64,000 bases of DNA from UBA6136 sp044350805 (GCA_044350805.1 JBILGU010000004.1:1-64000), one strand, 5' to 3'. Shown: positions 1-8,716, numbered from the stretch's first letter. Notes: generated by a model not told the origin, from the sequence alone. Numbers and translations are program-made.

Positions 1-78
1 CTTTACGGCCTGCTGACGCATCACCTGCAGCGCATGATGATCGTGAACTCTAGCGTCCGAATCCCTTTTGCATTTCAT
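1..78 (-). CDS. Partial unknown ORF running off the window edge
   Basis: An ATG on the minus strand overlaps the stop of the TAXI gene in an ATGA arrangement. The frame stays open for all 26 codons to the window edge. The visible residues start MKCKRDSDARVHDHH and look helical and basic. The stop-start overlap is the main support for a translationally coupled downstream gene. The stretch weakly resembles the N-terminus of some helix-turn-helix transposase-like proteins, but it is too short to name. It could also be chance. Confidence 0.35.
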   Translation of the reverse strand, partial: MKCKRDSDARVHDHHALQVMRQQAVK

Positions 79-1295
79 GCCACCATTTTATCATGATATG
101 GCATTACTATCTGGACGCTCTGTAATTCAAGGTAAACGCGCTCAATCCGTTTTCTGGCACGATTGATCAAAAACCCCGGAATAGATTTCATGACGGGGTA
201 AGCAAAAGCCAGAAAGGGAACTAAGAGGAGGCCGATCCGCTCCAGGAATTCCGCAACCCAGAAAGGAAGGTAATAGCTCAGCGTCGGGGCCCCTTTCTCA
301 AAATACTGATGTGCAACAGCACTTAATGGAATAGTGGGATCCTTGATGGAGGGGAACTCCTTTGCGTCACCAAAGAAACGTTCATGACCCACAATGGCTG
401 CAGAGGCCTCCATAAAAAGCATTTGGATCGCGGGGTGAAGATCATCTTCGATGACCAGGGTGGTAGTGGTGCTAAGAAGTTGAATGTCGTGCTTTGGAAA
501 ATTTCGAACCAGATCAAAACCGCCCATAGGGACGTGGAGGACCTCGATATAGCCTAGGAGTTTTGCGTAGGCTCTCGCTCGAATGAAGTCAGCGACGACC
601 AGTCCGTCAATCTTCAAAAGATCCTGAATCAGCGGTGATTCGTAGTGTTCGACCACGAGCATCGCATTGATCTCCCTTCGCTTAAGGGCTTCTACAGCCT
701 GATCCTCCGGGAGTTCGTACATGCTGTCGGCACGAGGCGTCATCCCAGTAATTTTTAGGAGCTGCAGCGCCTTCGCGTGGGTTCCCGATCCGATGTTGCC
801 AATCGAGACGGGTCCATTGAGTAGTTCGGTCAAAGGCCTTTGCACATCATCCGCTTGGTCTCCCCAGTAGAAAAGCCAGACAGGTTCATAGGCAATGGAG
901 CCTAAGGATAAAAGCCCGGTGACATCCTCGGGGTTATCCGTGAAGCCGCCTTGGATCATGGCCACTTTGACGGCGTCCCTCGTGTTTTTGAGGCGTTCAA
1001 AATTGTCGAGGGCACCCTGCGTTGGAACGAGGCGCAGCTCAACGCCGTTACGGGCGAAATACTGCACATATCGCTGCGCGAGCTCGAAGGAGTAGTCGGT
1101 TGGTCGACCGGCGGCCATTTCAACGATTTTGGGTGGCGCAGGCTTTGCGAACCAAAGCAGGGTCGACAGGGCAATCATGAGGAGCAGGATGGGATGCCCG
1201 GCATCGCGCATCAATCGGCGTCCCTGGTTAAATGCATCGATCAGGGCTTCTTTCACCCTTTTTACAAAGAAATGACGTGTGACGGTGGGACGCAT
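75..1295 (-). CDS. TAXI-family (TRAP-type) solute-binding protein, membrane anchored
   Basis: This 406-residue protein resembles the TAXI family of periplasmic solute-binding proteins that feed TRAP transporters. Seen: a basic N-terminus, a hydrophobic segment at about residues 34-50, then a periplasmic binding-protein body containing the GNIGSGTHAKALQLL stretch typical of TAXI ligand pockets. A second hydrophobic segment near residues 340-365 is followed by a basic C-terminal tail. The usual free or lipidated binding protein lacks that second segment, so this one is probably tethered at both ends. No TRAP permease gene is visible nearby. A GGAAGG element lies 9 bases before the ATG. The substrate is unknown; family members bind organic acids or amino acids such as glutamate. 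It lies downstream of a co-directional LuxR-type regulator, which may control it. Confidence 0.8.
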   Translation of the reverse strand: MRPTVTRHFFVKRVKEALIDAFNQGRRLMRDAGHPILLLMIALSTLLWFAKPAPPKIVEMAAGRPTDYSFELAQRYVQYFARNGVELRLVPTQGALDNFERLKNTRDAVKVAMIQGGFTDNPEDVTGLLSLGSIAYEPVWLFYWGDQADDVQRPLTELLNGPVSIGNIGSGTHAKALQLLKITGMTPRADSMYELPEDQAVEALKRREINAMLVVEHYESPLIQDLLKIDGLVVADFIRARAYAKLLGYIEVLHVPMGGFDLVRNFPKHDIQLLSTTTTLVIEDDLHPAIQMLFMEASAAIVGHERFFGDAKEFPSIKDPTIPLSAVAHQYFEKGAPTLSYYLPFWVAEFLERIGLLLVPFLAFAYPVMKSIPGFLINRARKRIERVYLELQSVQIVMPYHDKMVA

Positions 1296-1374
1296 GGTTT
1301 GAGGCCTTCCAGTCAGAAGCGAAGGGACACCGGTATCATCTCATGGACGATGTCCCAAAGTGGCAGTCAGCGGA

Positions 1375-2520
1375 TCAGTGGCTTTTACTGGCCGCAAGGG
1401 CGAGGCGGATGAGGTCGGCAAATCGGCGCGTTCCCGTTTTCTGACGAATCCTCTGGAGATGCGTTCTGACCGTGGGAAGCGAAATCCCCAGATGTTCTGC
1501 AATCAATCGGGGTGAAAACTCCTCGACCATGAGGGCAAGCACCCGAAATTCGCCCTGTGTCAGCCCAAAGAGGAGGGCAAAGGAGCGAAGTCCCTCTGGC
1601 GGAGGGCTCTCAGCCAGTTCCAGTTGGAGCATGAATCGATCGAGATCGTCCAAGCGGAATTTGTGGCTGGGGGGGTGGCGAAGCTTGACGAGCCGAGCGC
1701 TGCCTGCAGTGGGTGGTTCCCCATGTGCAAGCGTCACAAAGGCGATGGAAGCAGGTTTCCCCGGGTGGATACGGGCCCATTCAAAGGCGGCCTCTAATGT
1801 TGGACTTGCGCGCTGACCAAGATCCATGATGCGCTGATTGCGGATGTGGAGGACGCCCTCCGGCTTCGTCGAAAGAAGTCGCTCAGCCGGTTCATTGAGG
1901 CTGATGATTTTTCTTTGTCCATCCAGAATCAGGAGGGGTTGACTGATGCCATCCAGGACCGCGGTTTGGTTCTGGAGCTTTTCGCTCAGTTCAGCCTCAC
2001 TGAGCGCCAGTCTGAAGGCGCGACGAAGATGCCCTGAAAGGTGAGAGAGTTGACGGATCTCTGCCGTTTCGAAGGGTTTGGCACGAACACTTCGATAAAA
2101 CGAAAGCACAAGTTGGGGCCCTGTCCCCTCGGCCGACCAGAGCGCCGTCGTCAAAAGATCGCCAATGTCCTGCGGCTTGAGGGCTTCGTTAAACCAGAGG
2201 CCCTTCTGAAAGGTCTCGGGTTCCACCAGCATGGATCCCGACAGGGTCAGGCCGGGTGCGGCAAGTCCTCGTGAGAGAGCCCCCTGAACCCAGGCATCGT
2301 GCTGCCACCAATGGTCGCGGTAAGCCTCTGACCATGCAGGATCGATGTTATGGGTCAAAAGTTCGGGTTTTTGTCCCTCGGTGGACGCGAGGGTGAAAAG
2401 GCTGAATGCACTCGCCCCGATGCCTTCTCGGATATCTCCCAACACCTCAGGCCAACGCGTGGGATCCAGTGCGGCCTCATAAATGCTGTCAACCAGTGAA
2501 TCAAGCGAGCGAGACACCAT
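1375..2520 (-). CDS. LuxR-type helix-turn-helix transcriptional regulator with sensory N-terminus
   Basis: The last 65 residues form a LuxR/GerE helix-turn-helix: the LTQGEFRVLALM stretch is followed by the recognition helix region LGISLPTVRTHLQRIRQKTG. The first 190 residues (YEAALDPTRWPEVL onward) match the N-terminal region common in proteobacterial LuxR regulators of this size. A PAS-like stretch (LDGISQPLLILDGQRKIISLN) lies around residues 190-215. It should be a cytoplasmic DNA-binding regulator with a small-molecule or redox input. There is no response-regulator receiver domain and no typical acyl-homoserine-lactone domain. It lies 79 bases upstream of the TAXI gene on the same strand. 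No strong ribosome-binding site precedes the ATG. Confidence 0.8.
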   Translation of the reverse strand: MVSRSLDSLVDSIYEAALDPTRWPEVLGDIREGIGASAFSLFTLASTEGQKPELLTHNIDPAWSEAYRDHWWQHDAWVQGALSRGLAAPGLTLSGSMLVEPETFQKGLWFNEALKPQDIGDLLTTALWSAEGTGPQLVLSFYRSVRAKPFETAEIRQLSHLSGHLRRAFRLALSEAELSEKLQNQTAVLDGISQPLLILDGQRKIISLNEPAERLLSTKPEGVLHIRNQRIMDLGQRASPTLEAAFEWARIHPGKPASIAFVTLAHGEPPTAGSARLVKLRHPPSHKFRLDDLDRFMLQLELAESPPPEGLRSFALLFGLTQGEFRVLALMVEEFSPRLIAEHLGISLPTVRTHLQRIRQKTGTRRFADLIRLALAASKSH

Positions 2521-2766
2521 GAGTGGGATGAGGAGTGGTGGTCAGAGCGTCATCCTAACGCCGATCCACTTGAATTTGAATGTTAATTCGCGTTTTCGTG
2601 GGTCTGTCATCAGAAGTGATGATGATTCCTGCTGGAACTGCGTGTGTAATCACAGGGTCGTTTAACCGCCGGTTTGCACATTCAGTCCGGGCGAAACTTC
2701 GGGGGATTTGTTAACCCCGGGCGTGCAGGCTGGCGACTTATTTTTCTTCCTTAATTCCAGCAGACC

Positions 2767-2886
2767 ATGAATCAGCCTCAGAACCCTAACCAGCAAGAAA
2801 AGGTCTTGGCCGAAATTCGGCGTCTGGCGGCCCTGATTGGTGTCAAAGTCCGCATTAGGCAGCCCAAAGCGTCAAAGCCGAAGTAA
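2767..2886 (+). CDS. Small hypothetical basic peptide (39 aa)
   Basis: This short frame starts MNQPQNPNQQEKVLAEIRRL and ends in a lysine-rich tail (QPKASKPK). It has a plausible amphipathic helix in the middle (VLAEIRRLAALIGVKVRI). It lies alone between the divergently oriented LuxR gene and a convergent small membrane gene. No clear ribosome-binding site is visible. I do not recognise a family. Its sensible composition, isolation and clean start and stop make it worth listing, but it may be non-coding. Confidence 0.35.
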   Translation: MNQPQNPNQQEKVLAEIRRLAALIGVKVRIRQPKASKPK

Positions 2887-3016
2887 TTGCTCGATTACCC
2901 CCCTCAATCCGAAGGGGTGGGAGCCGGTTGTTCCTGAACCGGATGTCTTGCACAAAGAGAGTGCAGCGCGCCCTTCCTCGAAGCGGTCCTCAGGATGATC
3001 GGTTGGCCCGAGAAAA

Positions 3017-3193
3017 CTATGTCGAAGTGCTGAGGAAGAACTCCGTCCCAACCACAAACCCTGAAATGAGCAAAATGTTCAGTAGGGTATGTGCTGTCCC
3101 ATGGCGATGAACCACGAGATCCAGCGCCCGATTTCCAAGGACCCAGACGGGTACGAAAATGATCAGGGTAAAAAAGACGTGCAGCGTGATCAT
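3017..3193 (-). CDS. Small two-helix membrane protein (58 aa)
   Basis: The ATG at 3193 is chosen over an upstream in-frame start at 3292 because GGAGA lies 8 bases before it and because hydrophobic sequence begins at once. The protein has two predicted membrane helices, roughly residues 3-18 (LHVFFTLIIFVPVWVLG) and 35-52, joined by a short loop with two histidines (VVHRHGTAH). The gene follows the UPF0182 gene on the same strand after about 95 bases. I do not recognise a family. Its position suggests co-transcription with the UPF0182 membrane protein. Confidence 0.6.
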   Translation of the reverse strand: MITLHVFFTLIIFVPVWVLGNRALDLVVHRHGTAHTLLNILLISGFVVGTEFFLSTST

Positions 3194-3288
3194 GGATAGG
3201 TCTCCGTGCCTTGCATCGAAAGAGTGAGATGGACTCACTCCATCGTTGCAAGACCCGAGCCAAGCATGGGGAAGGCCCTCTCTCCACC

Positions 3289-5970
3289 TCAATGAGGTGA
3301 GGCCGAGGGACCTTGAGTTCGCTCAAGGGGGACCGGCCTGGCGCGGTCCCCTCGGCTCGCGCGGGCGGCACGCAATCGCCTCTCAAGCTCCAGGATGCCG
3401 GTTTCCAGCTGGGCATCCATCACCACGACATTTCCCATCGACAAGATGATCCTTTGAAGTTCGGGGATGCGGGTACCGCTGGTTGAAACGATATAAACCG
3501 GCTGGATGTACAAGACGGATTTCCCGACCGGAAGCACAATGATTCGGCCCCTGAGGACTCTTGACCCTCGTTGGTCCCAAAGAGTGAGCTGGCGAGCAAT
3601 TTCTGGATCCTGATCAATCAGGGCATTGACCTGGGCGGGGCCATCGACCTGGGCTTCCTGATTAAAGCGGTAAACGACAATTTGCCGATTGATGCCGTAA
3701 GGCAAGGACGCATCCAGCCCATCATCGAAGTTGCCAGCCACCGCAAGAGCACTGAGATTGCTTCGGCCCACCGGCGTCATGGGTTCGATCATGACAAAGG
3801 TATGGCGGTCAGCGGCATAGCCTTCCAGTGCCGTCGTCAGGAAGTAGGGTTTGACGTTGGCATCATTGACCTTCGAAAAGTCCCACGTCTCGGCCTGTTC
3901 ATAAAAGAGCTCTGGCTGCGTCTGGTGATAGCGCGCGTAAATTTTCATCTGGTGGCTGAAGAGGTCCTTCGGGTAACGAAGGTGCGACCTTAAGTTTGGG
4001 GCCATCGTGGCGATGTCTTTGAAGAGTCCGGGGTACGCATTGCGGTAACCCTGAATGATCGGATCTGAGGTATCGCTCACATAGTAGTCAACATGGCCGT
4101 CATAGCCATCAACGATGATCTTGACCGAGTTACGGATGTAGTTGAAATGCTCATCATGCTCCTCATGGTTGAAACGGCCAGAGATCCGTTTCGAAATGGG
4201 GTACCAGTCGGAGGTGGTGTAGGCGTCGACGACCCAGAAAACCCGCGTCGGGGTCACCACGATGTAGGGATCATGATCGAGCTTGAGGAAGGGGGTCAGT
4301 GTCTGGATGCGCTCGACGATGTTGCGGTGGAAGAGCGCGCGGCTTTCGCCATTGATGCTGACGGAAAAGAAGAGCCGTTCATCTCTGAAATAGAGGGAAA
4401 AAAGGAGTTTCCGGAACAGGGAATTAATGGCAACGCCGCCGGAACCTGTGTAGTTGTAACTGGATTGTTCATCCGCACTGGGGATGCCGACCACCTTGAG
4501 CTGATTGGGCACAATGGCATAGGTCAGATTTTCTTCGCCGTAATAAAGGTCTGGGCGGGAGGATCCGGTAAAGCCATTGCTGGTCTCCATGCTGAGATCC
4601 TGCAGGTACCATCGCATCGGGGTTTGGCCATTCTGGGAGGCAGGTGTCGCAACGGCCCCATAGCCATGAGTGAACCTAAGGTGCTCGTTCTCCCAGTTTT
4701 GTGCCTCTTTCGGCAGTCGGCGTATATTGACTTCTCGGGCTGCAAGATTGATCTGCTCCAGGCGACCGTTGACCAAGTAGCGGTCGACGTCGACTTCCGA
4801 GAATTGATAATAGGGCCTAATTCCCTGAAGTTGCTGATAGCTATCAAAAAGGATTTCAGGGTCCCAGACCGGAATGTTGTAGAGGTGGGAGCGAAGCTCT
4901 GGATCCAGGACGTCCTCATCCGGAAGGCCGGGGGTGACGTCAATGTTCGTGATTCGGGTGAGATCAAAGCCGCGAAGGGTGGAGTCGATATTGGCCTGCA
5001 TGTGGTCCACTTCCGAGCGGACCGGATTGGGGTCAACGATAAACCGCTCAAAGGCTTCCGGAATGAAGTGAATGTGCCGAAGCCCGATGCTTAAACCGAA
5101 GATCACTGCCAGAAGGGCCAGGGGCCAGCCGCCCTTGCGGCGATGAAGGAATCGAAGCCCTGCGATGGTCGTGCCCAGGAGACTGAGCACCGAACACCAG
5201 ATCAGCGGAAGAAAATAGGCGGTCTCAAGGAGTCCTGGGCCAAAAAACTGAGGCTCGTGTTCTTCGGTGTAAAGGAGCTGGAATCGTTCCAGCCCAAAAC
5301 CCCAGGCAATCAAGAGGGCAACCAGGACCACCATGCCGCTCAAATGCAGCTTGGGTCCCAGCGGCCAGTGGAGAATTCGTCCGGCCGAAATCCGGTGCTC
5401 GATGAGATAAAGAATGCCCAAAGCCCCGGTCAGAACGATAGAGGCCAGCAAGAGCTCTCTTTGAATCAGCTGATAGATGGGGAAAGAAAAGAGGTAAAAG
5501 CTCACATCCTCTTGGAAAATGAAATCTTTGATTCCGGAATCCGGGGCGAAGACGAAGAGCAGGGCTTGCTGCCATTCTTCATAGAACGGGATGGCAATGG
5601 CGACCGCCATGACCAGAGAGAGCGGGACATAGGCTCGCATGGACCCCGTCTGGAAGTGCCTGAGGAAGCGCTGTCTCCGATTGAATTCGTTTCGATCGAC
5701 CCGGGCCATTTCCTCGATATCGACGCCCAGATAGCGGGACGCCGCAATGAAGTTAAAGAGGAAGATCAGGAAGAAAAAGAGCGTGGCCGCTCCGAAGAGG
5801 ATGTAGCGGTAGAGGAGTTTCAGCCAGAAAAACTCCTGGTATCCAAGCTCCGAGTGCCACCAGAAATCCACAACGAAATCGGTAAAGACCACACCGATGG
5901 CGAGGGCCAGGGCCCCAAAGCCGGTGATGGCAGAGAGCACGAGGAGGATCAGGCGTTTCCAGCTTTTCAT
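3289..5970 (-). CDS. UPF0182 family large membrane protein
   Basis: This 893-residue protein fits UPF0182 (COG1615), a family of unknown function. The N-terminal third is a multi-pass membrane region of about seven hydrophobic segments. The C-terminal two thirds form a large soluble, probably extracytoplasmic domain with family-like stretches such as HGYGAVATPA and GRSNLSALAVAG. The start at 5970 (MKSWKRLILLVLSAITG) is preferred over a GTG at 6000: it gives a normal basic-then-hydrophobic N-terminus and has AAGAG upstream. The gene is divergent from hoxF, and the 58-residue membrane gene follows it. No enzymatic role can be assigned from sequence. Confidence 0.85.
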   Translation of the reverse strand: MKSWKRLILLVLSAITGFGALALAIGVVFTDFVVDFWWHSELGYQEFFWLKLLYRYILFGAATLFFFLIFLFNFIAASRYLGVDIEEMARVDRNEFNRRQRFLRHFQTGSMRAYVPLSLVMAVAIAIPFYEEWQQALLFVFAPDSGIKDFIFQEDVSFYLFSFPIYQLIQRELLLASIVLTGALGILYLIEHRISAGRILHWPLGPKLHLSGMVVLVALLIAWGFGLERFQLLYTEEHEPQFFGPGLLETAYFLPLIWCSVLSLLGTTIAGLRFLHRRKGGWPLALLAVIFGLSIGLRHIHFIPEAFERFIVDPNPVRSEVDHMQANIDSTLRGFDLTRITNIDVTPGLPDEDVLDPELRSHLYNIPVWDPEILFDSYQQLQGIRPYYQFSEVDVDRYLVNGRLEQINLAAREVNIRRLPKEAQNWENEHLRFTHGYGAVATPASQNGQTPMRWYLQDLSMETSNGFTGSSRPDLYYGEENLTYAIVPNQLKVVGIPSADEQSSYNYTGSGGVAINSLFRKLLFSLYFRDERLFFSVSINGESRALFHRNIVERIQTLTPFLKLDHDPYIVVTPTRVFWVVDAYTTSDWYPISKRISGRFNHEEHDEHFNYIRNSVKIIVDGYDGHVDYYVSDTSDPIIQGYRNAYPGLFKDIATMAPNLRSHLRYPKDLFSHQMKIYARYHQTQPELFYEQAETWDFSKVNDANVKPYFLTTALEGYAADRHTFVMIEPMTPVGRSNLSALAVAGNFDDGLDASLPYGINRQIVVYRFNQEAQVDGPAQVNALIDQDPEIARQLTLWDQRGSRVLRGRIIVLPVGKSVLYIQPVYIVSTSGTRIPELQRIILSMGNVVVMDAQLETGILELERRLRAARASRGDRARPVPLERTQGPSASPH

Positions 5971-6099
5971 CAAGAGTCTCTTAAAGGGAGGTCCAGGCAC
6001 GACCTTGTGGGAACCCTATCGAAAGGTCACAACATTCTGCAATTGTAAGCCATTGCATCCATGGCGCGCCGCCCTCACGCGGGTTCTTGGGGCGCATCG

Positions 6100-6126
6100 G
6101 AATCCCATATTATTTATATGGGATTC
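6100..6126. promoter_or_regulatory. Perfect 11-bp inverted repeat upstream of hoxF (candidate operator)
   Basis: The arms GAATCCCATAT and ATATGGGATTC are perfect reverse complements separated by five A/T bases (TATTT). The site is centred about 60 bases before the hoxF ATG and lies in the divergent region between hoxF and the UPF0182 gene. A possible -10 hexamer TATAGT sits at 6139-6144, so the repeat would cover the -35 region. That is a position used by repressors or class II activators. No T-tract follows, so it is not a terminator. The regulator is unknown. Confidence 0.6.
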
Positions 6127-6171
6127 GTTTGGGGCTGTTATAGTGCCCAAATTGTCCCTCGGAGTCGCGCC

Positions 6172-7986
6172 ATGCAATCGATTGCGCCCAAACCGCTGGC
6201 ATCTATTTTGGCGCAATACCCGCGTCATGAGACCGAGTTGCTTCAGATCCTTCGGGAGGTGCAGGCACAGTATCGCCAGGTGTCGCGCGCGCTGATGAGT
6301 GAGATCGCCCGCCATCTCGACATCCCGTTTGCGCGGGTTTTGTCCGTCGTGGAGTTCTACAGTTTTCTCTCAGCGGATCCTTTGGGTCACTTCGACCTCC
6401 GCTTGAGTGATTCGATCACTGATCACCTTCTGGGGAGCCTGAATCTCGCTCAAGAACTCTCTGAACGCCTAAGGGTTGGTTTTGGCAAAACCCGAGATGA
6501 TGGAAGGGTTAGCCTTTCCTATACCTCCTGCACGGGCCTTTGCGATCAGGGGCCGGCGGGTTTGATCAATGGACGGCCCTTAACGCGACTCGATGCAACC
6601 CGTATTGCAGCGATCTGTGAGCACATCGAAGCCGGTATTGCCCTGGATGATTGGCCGAAGGCCTGGTTCAAAGTGGAGGATCACATTTTTCGCAGAGACC
6701 TCCTCCTTGAAGACGATCTTCCGCCGGGTGCGGCCCTCACCCAGATGCGCGAAAGCGGTCGCGAGGGCATCCTCCAGGAGATCGAGCGCTCAGGGCTTCG
6801 AGGGCGGGGGGGGGCTGGGTTCAAGACGGCATCCAAGTGGCGATTTTGCTATGAAGGGCCTGAGGGCAGCGTGCCGGGTGATCCCTCAATTTCCCGTTAT
6901 GTGGTTTGTAACGCGGATGAAGGTGAGCCCGGAACGTTCAAGGATCGGGTGATCCTGAGCCAGAAGGCGCATGAGGTCTTTGAGGGCATGACGGTCTGCG
7001 CGCGGGTCATTGGAGCCCGGCAGGGATTTCTTTACCTTCGCGGCGAATATGCGTTCCTCAAGGATCCTTTGGAGGCCATCCTGAGTGAACGCCGGAGGGC
7101 CCATCTCTTAGGGTCATCGATTCTGAATATCGAGGGCTTTGATTTTGATATCCGGATTCATCTGGGTGCGGGGGCCTATATTTGTGGGGAAGAATCTGCC
7201 CTGATTGAGAGCCTTGAAGGCAAGCGAGGCCATCCCCGAAATCGGCCACCTTACCCTGTGACTTCGGGCTATCTTGGCCATCCCACCGTCGTGAATAATG
7301 TCGAAACCTTTCAGGCGGCGGCCCGAATCGCGGCCTTCGGTGGCGATTGGTTTGCTGCTTTGGGAACGGGACAATCCCGGGGCACCAAGATTCTGAGCGT
7401 TTCTGGCGACTGTGCTCAGCCTGGGATTTATGAAATCCCTTTCGGCACCTCCGTCAAAGAGATCATTGCGCTGGCGGAAGCGCACGATGTCATGGGCGTC
7501 CAGGTGGGGGGACCTTCGGGGACGTTTATTGGCGCAGATGAACTGGATCGCCGGATCGCCTTTGAGGATCTTGCGACGGGGGGTTCCTTCATGATCTTTG
7601 ATTCCACCCGCGATGTCCTTGAGATTGTGCGTAATTTCACCCGGTTTTTTGCCCATGAAAGCTGCGGTTTCTGCACGCCCTGCAGGGTCGGAACGTCACT
7701 CCTTCAAAACCAGTTTCAGAAAATCTGCGAGGGGCATGGAACGCCCAAGGATCTGGTCGAACTCACTGAAATCGCCCGTCTGGTGCAAGGCAACAGTCAT
7801 TGTGGTCTTGGCCAGACCGCGGCCAATCCACTGCTTTCAACCTTGGAACGATTTCCGGATCTTTACCAGCAGCGCCTCAAGGCGCTTCGATTTGAGCCAG
7901 GCTTCGATCTGGATGGGTCGCTTGCCATTGCCCGGGCCCTGACGGGGCGAGATGACGCCCGGGCTCATCTTCATCAGGAGGGTTAA
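6172..7986 (+). CDS. hoxF: HoxF, diaphorase flavoprotein subunit of NAD-reducing [NiFe] hydrogenase
   Basis: HoxF carries the FMN and NAD(H) site of the soluble bidirectional hydrogenase. The N-terminal 150 residues are NuoE-like, with only two cysteines of the 2Fe-2S set visible (C120, C124 in TSCTGLCDQGP). Residues 170-604 are NuoF-like. They hold the FMN/NADH glycine motif GRGGAGFKT (211-219), the GAGAYICGEESALIESLEGK motif (332-351), and 4Fe-4S ligands C498, C501, C504 and C544. The fused NuoE-NuoF layout and the 604-residue length match HoxF, not NuoF of complex I. The start at 6172 has GGAG 8 bases upstream; an ATG 111 bases earlier has no family similarity behind it. The next gene, hoxU, starts 4 bases after the stop. 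Confidence 0.92.
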   Translation: MQSIAPKPLASILAQYPRHETELLQILREVQAQYRQVSRALMSEIARHLDIPFARVLSVVEFYSFLSADPLGHFDLRLSDSITDHLLGSLNLAQELSERLRVGFGKTRDDGRVSLSYTSCTGLCDQGPAGLINGRPLTRLDATRIAAICEHIEAGIALDDWPKAWFKVEDHIFRRDLLLEDDLPPGAALTQMRESGREGILQEIERSGLRGRGGAGFKTASKWRFCYEGPEGSVPGDPSISRYVVCNADEGEPGTFKDRVILSQKAHEVFEGMTVCARVIGARQGFLYLRGEYAFLKDPLEAILSERRRAHLLGSSILNIEGFDFDIRIHLGAGAYICGEESALIESLEGKRGHPRNRPPYPVTSGYLGHPTVVNNVETFQAAARIAAFGGDWFAALGTGQSRGTKILSVSGDCAQPGIYEIPFGTSVKEIIALAEAHDVMGVQVGGPSGTFIGADELDRRIAFEDLATGGSFMIFDSTRDVLEIVRNFTRFFAHESCGFCTPCRVGTSLLQNQFQKICEGHGTPKDLVELTEIARLVQGNSHCGLGQTAANPLLSTLERFPDLYQQRLKALRFEPGFDLDGSLAIARALTGRDDARAHLHQEG

Positions 7987-7990
7987 GAAC

Positions 7991-8716
7991 GTGTCTGCCC
8001 ATTGCATTCGTATCGATGGCCACGAGATTCCCTTTGAGCCCGGCCAGACCCTCATGGAGGCCGCTCAAGCCGCTGGGGTCTATATTCCTCACCTTTGTCA
8101 TCATCCTGAATTTACGCCGCATGGGAGTTGCAAGCTCTGTACGGTCAAGGTCAATGGCCGGACCTGTTCAGCCTGCACTTTTCCGGCCATGGCGGGGCAG
8201 GAGGTCTTGAGCGATACGGATGAGTTGAATGCCACTCGACGCCGGATCACCCAGATGCTGTTTGTCGAGGGCAATCATTTTTGCCCGGGATGCGAAAAGT
8301 CTGGCGAGTGTCAGCTCCAGGCGGTGGGTTATTTCCTCGGTATGGAAGAGACCCATTTCCCCCACTTTTTTCCCAGTCGCCGGGTTGATGCTTCGCATCC
8401 GGATCTGATGCTGGATCTGGATCGCTGTATCTTGTGTGAGCTGTGTGTCCGGGCGAGTCGCGAGGCGGATGGCAAGGGTGTGTTCGAAGTGGCTGGCCGG
8501 GGACTTGAAAGCCATCTGGTCGTCAATTCGGAAAGTGGTCTTTTGGGAGATACCCCGATGACGATCTCGGACCGGGCCGCGCAGGTCTGTCCCGTCGGGG
8601 CCATCCTGATCAAGCGGACCGCGTTTCGGCACCCCATTGGTGAGCGGCGCTACGATCAGGCGGATATCGCCGGTGAGCCTCTGAAAGAGCCGCTTCTGGA
8701 GACCCCTCATGGCTGA
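7991..8716 (+). CDS. hoxU: HoxU, iron-sulfur subunit of NAD-reducing hydrogenase diaphorase
   Basis: HoxU passes electrons between the flavin subunit HoxF and the hydrogenase module. Seen in 241 residues: an N-terminal 2Fe-2S ferredoxin fold with C36, C47, C50 and C62; a NuoG-like 4Fe-4S stretch EGNHFCPGCEKSGECQLQ (C98, C101, C107); and a further set C146, C149, C152 with C200 in CPVGA. The GTG start at 7991 is chosen because AGGAGGG lies 8 bases before it. An in-frame ATG at 7952 would overlap hoxF and lacks that site. The gene overlaps hoxY by 8 bases, which points to coupled translation. Confidence 0.92.
   Translation: MSAHCIRIDGHEIPFEPGQTLMEAAQAAGVYIPHLCHHPEFTPHGSCKLCTVKVNGRTCSACTFPAMAGQEVLSDTDELNATRRRITQMLFVEGNHFCPGCEKSGECQLQAVGYFLGMEETHFPHFFPSRRVDASHPDLMLDLDRCILCELCVRASREADGKGVFEVAGRGLESHLVVNSESGLLGDTPMTISDRAAQVCPVGAILIKRTAFRHPIGERRYDQADIAGEPLKEPLLETPHG

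Noticed and set aside
2924..2942. CCGGTT/AACCGG hairpin downstream of the 39-codon frame as a terminator
   Set aside because: The stem is short, with no T-tract on either strand.
4093..5094. Long open frame (333 codons) on the plus strand inside the UPF0182 gene
   Set aside because: It is antisense to a well-supported family member, has no family similarity and no ribosome-binding site. High GC explains open antisense frames here.
6172..7986. NuoF of respiratory complex I instead of HoxF
   Set aside because: The NuoE-like and NuoF-like domains are fused, and HoxU and HoxY follow. There are no nuo genes nearby.
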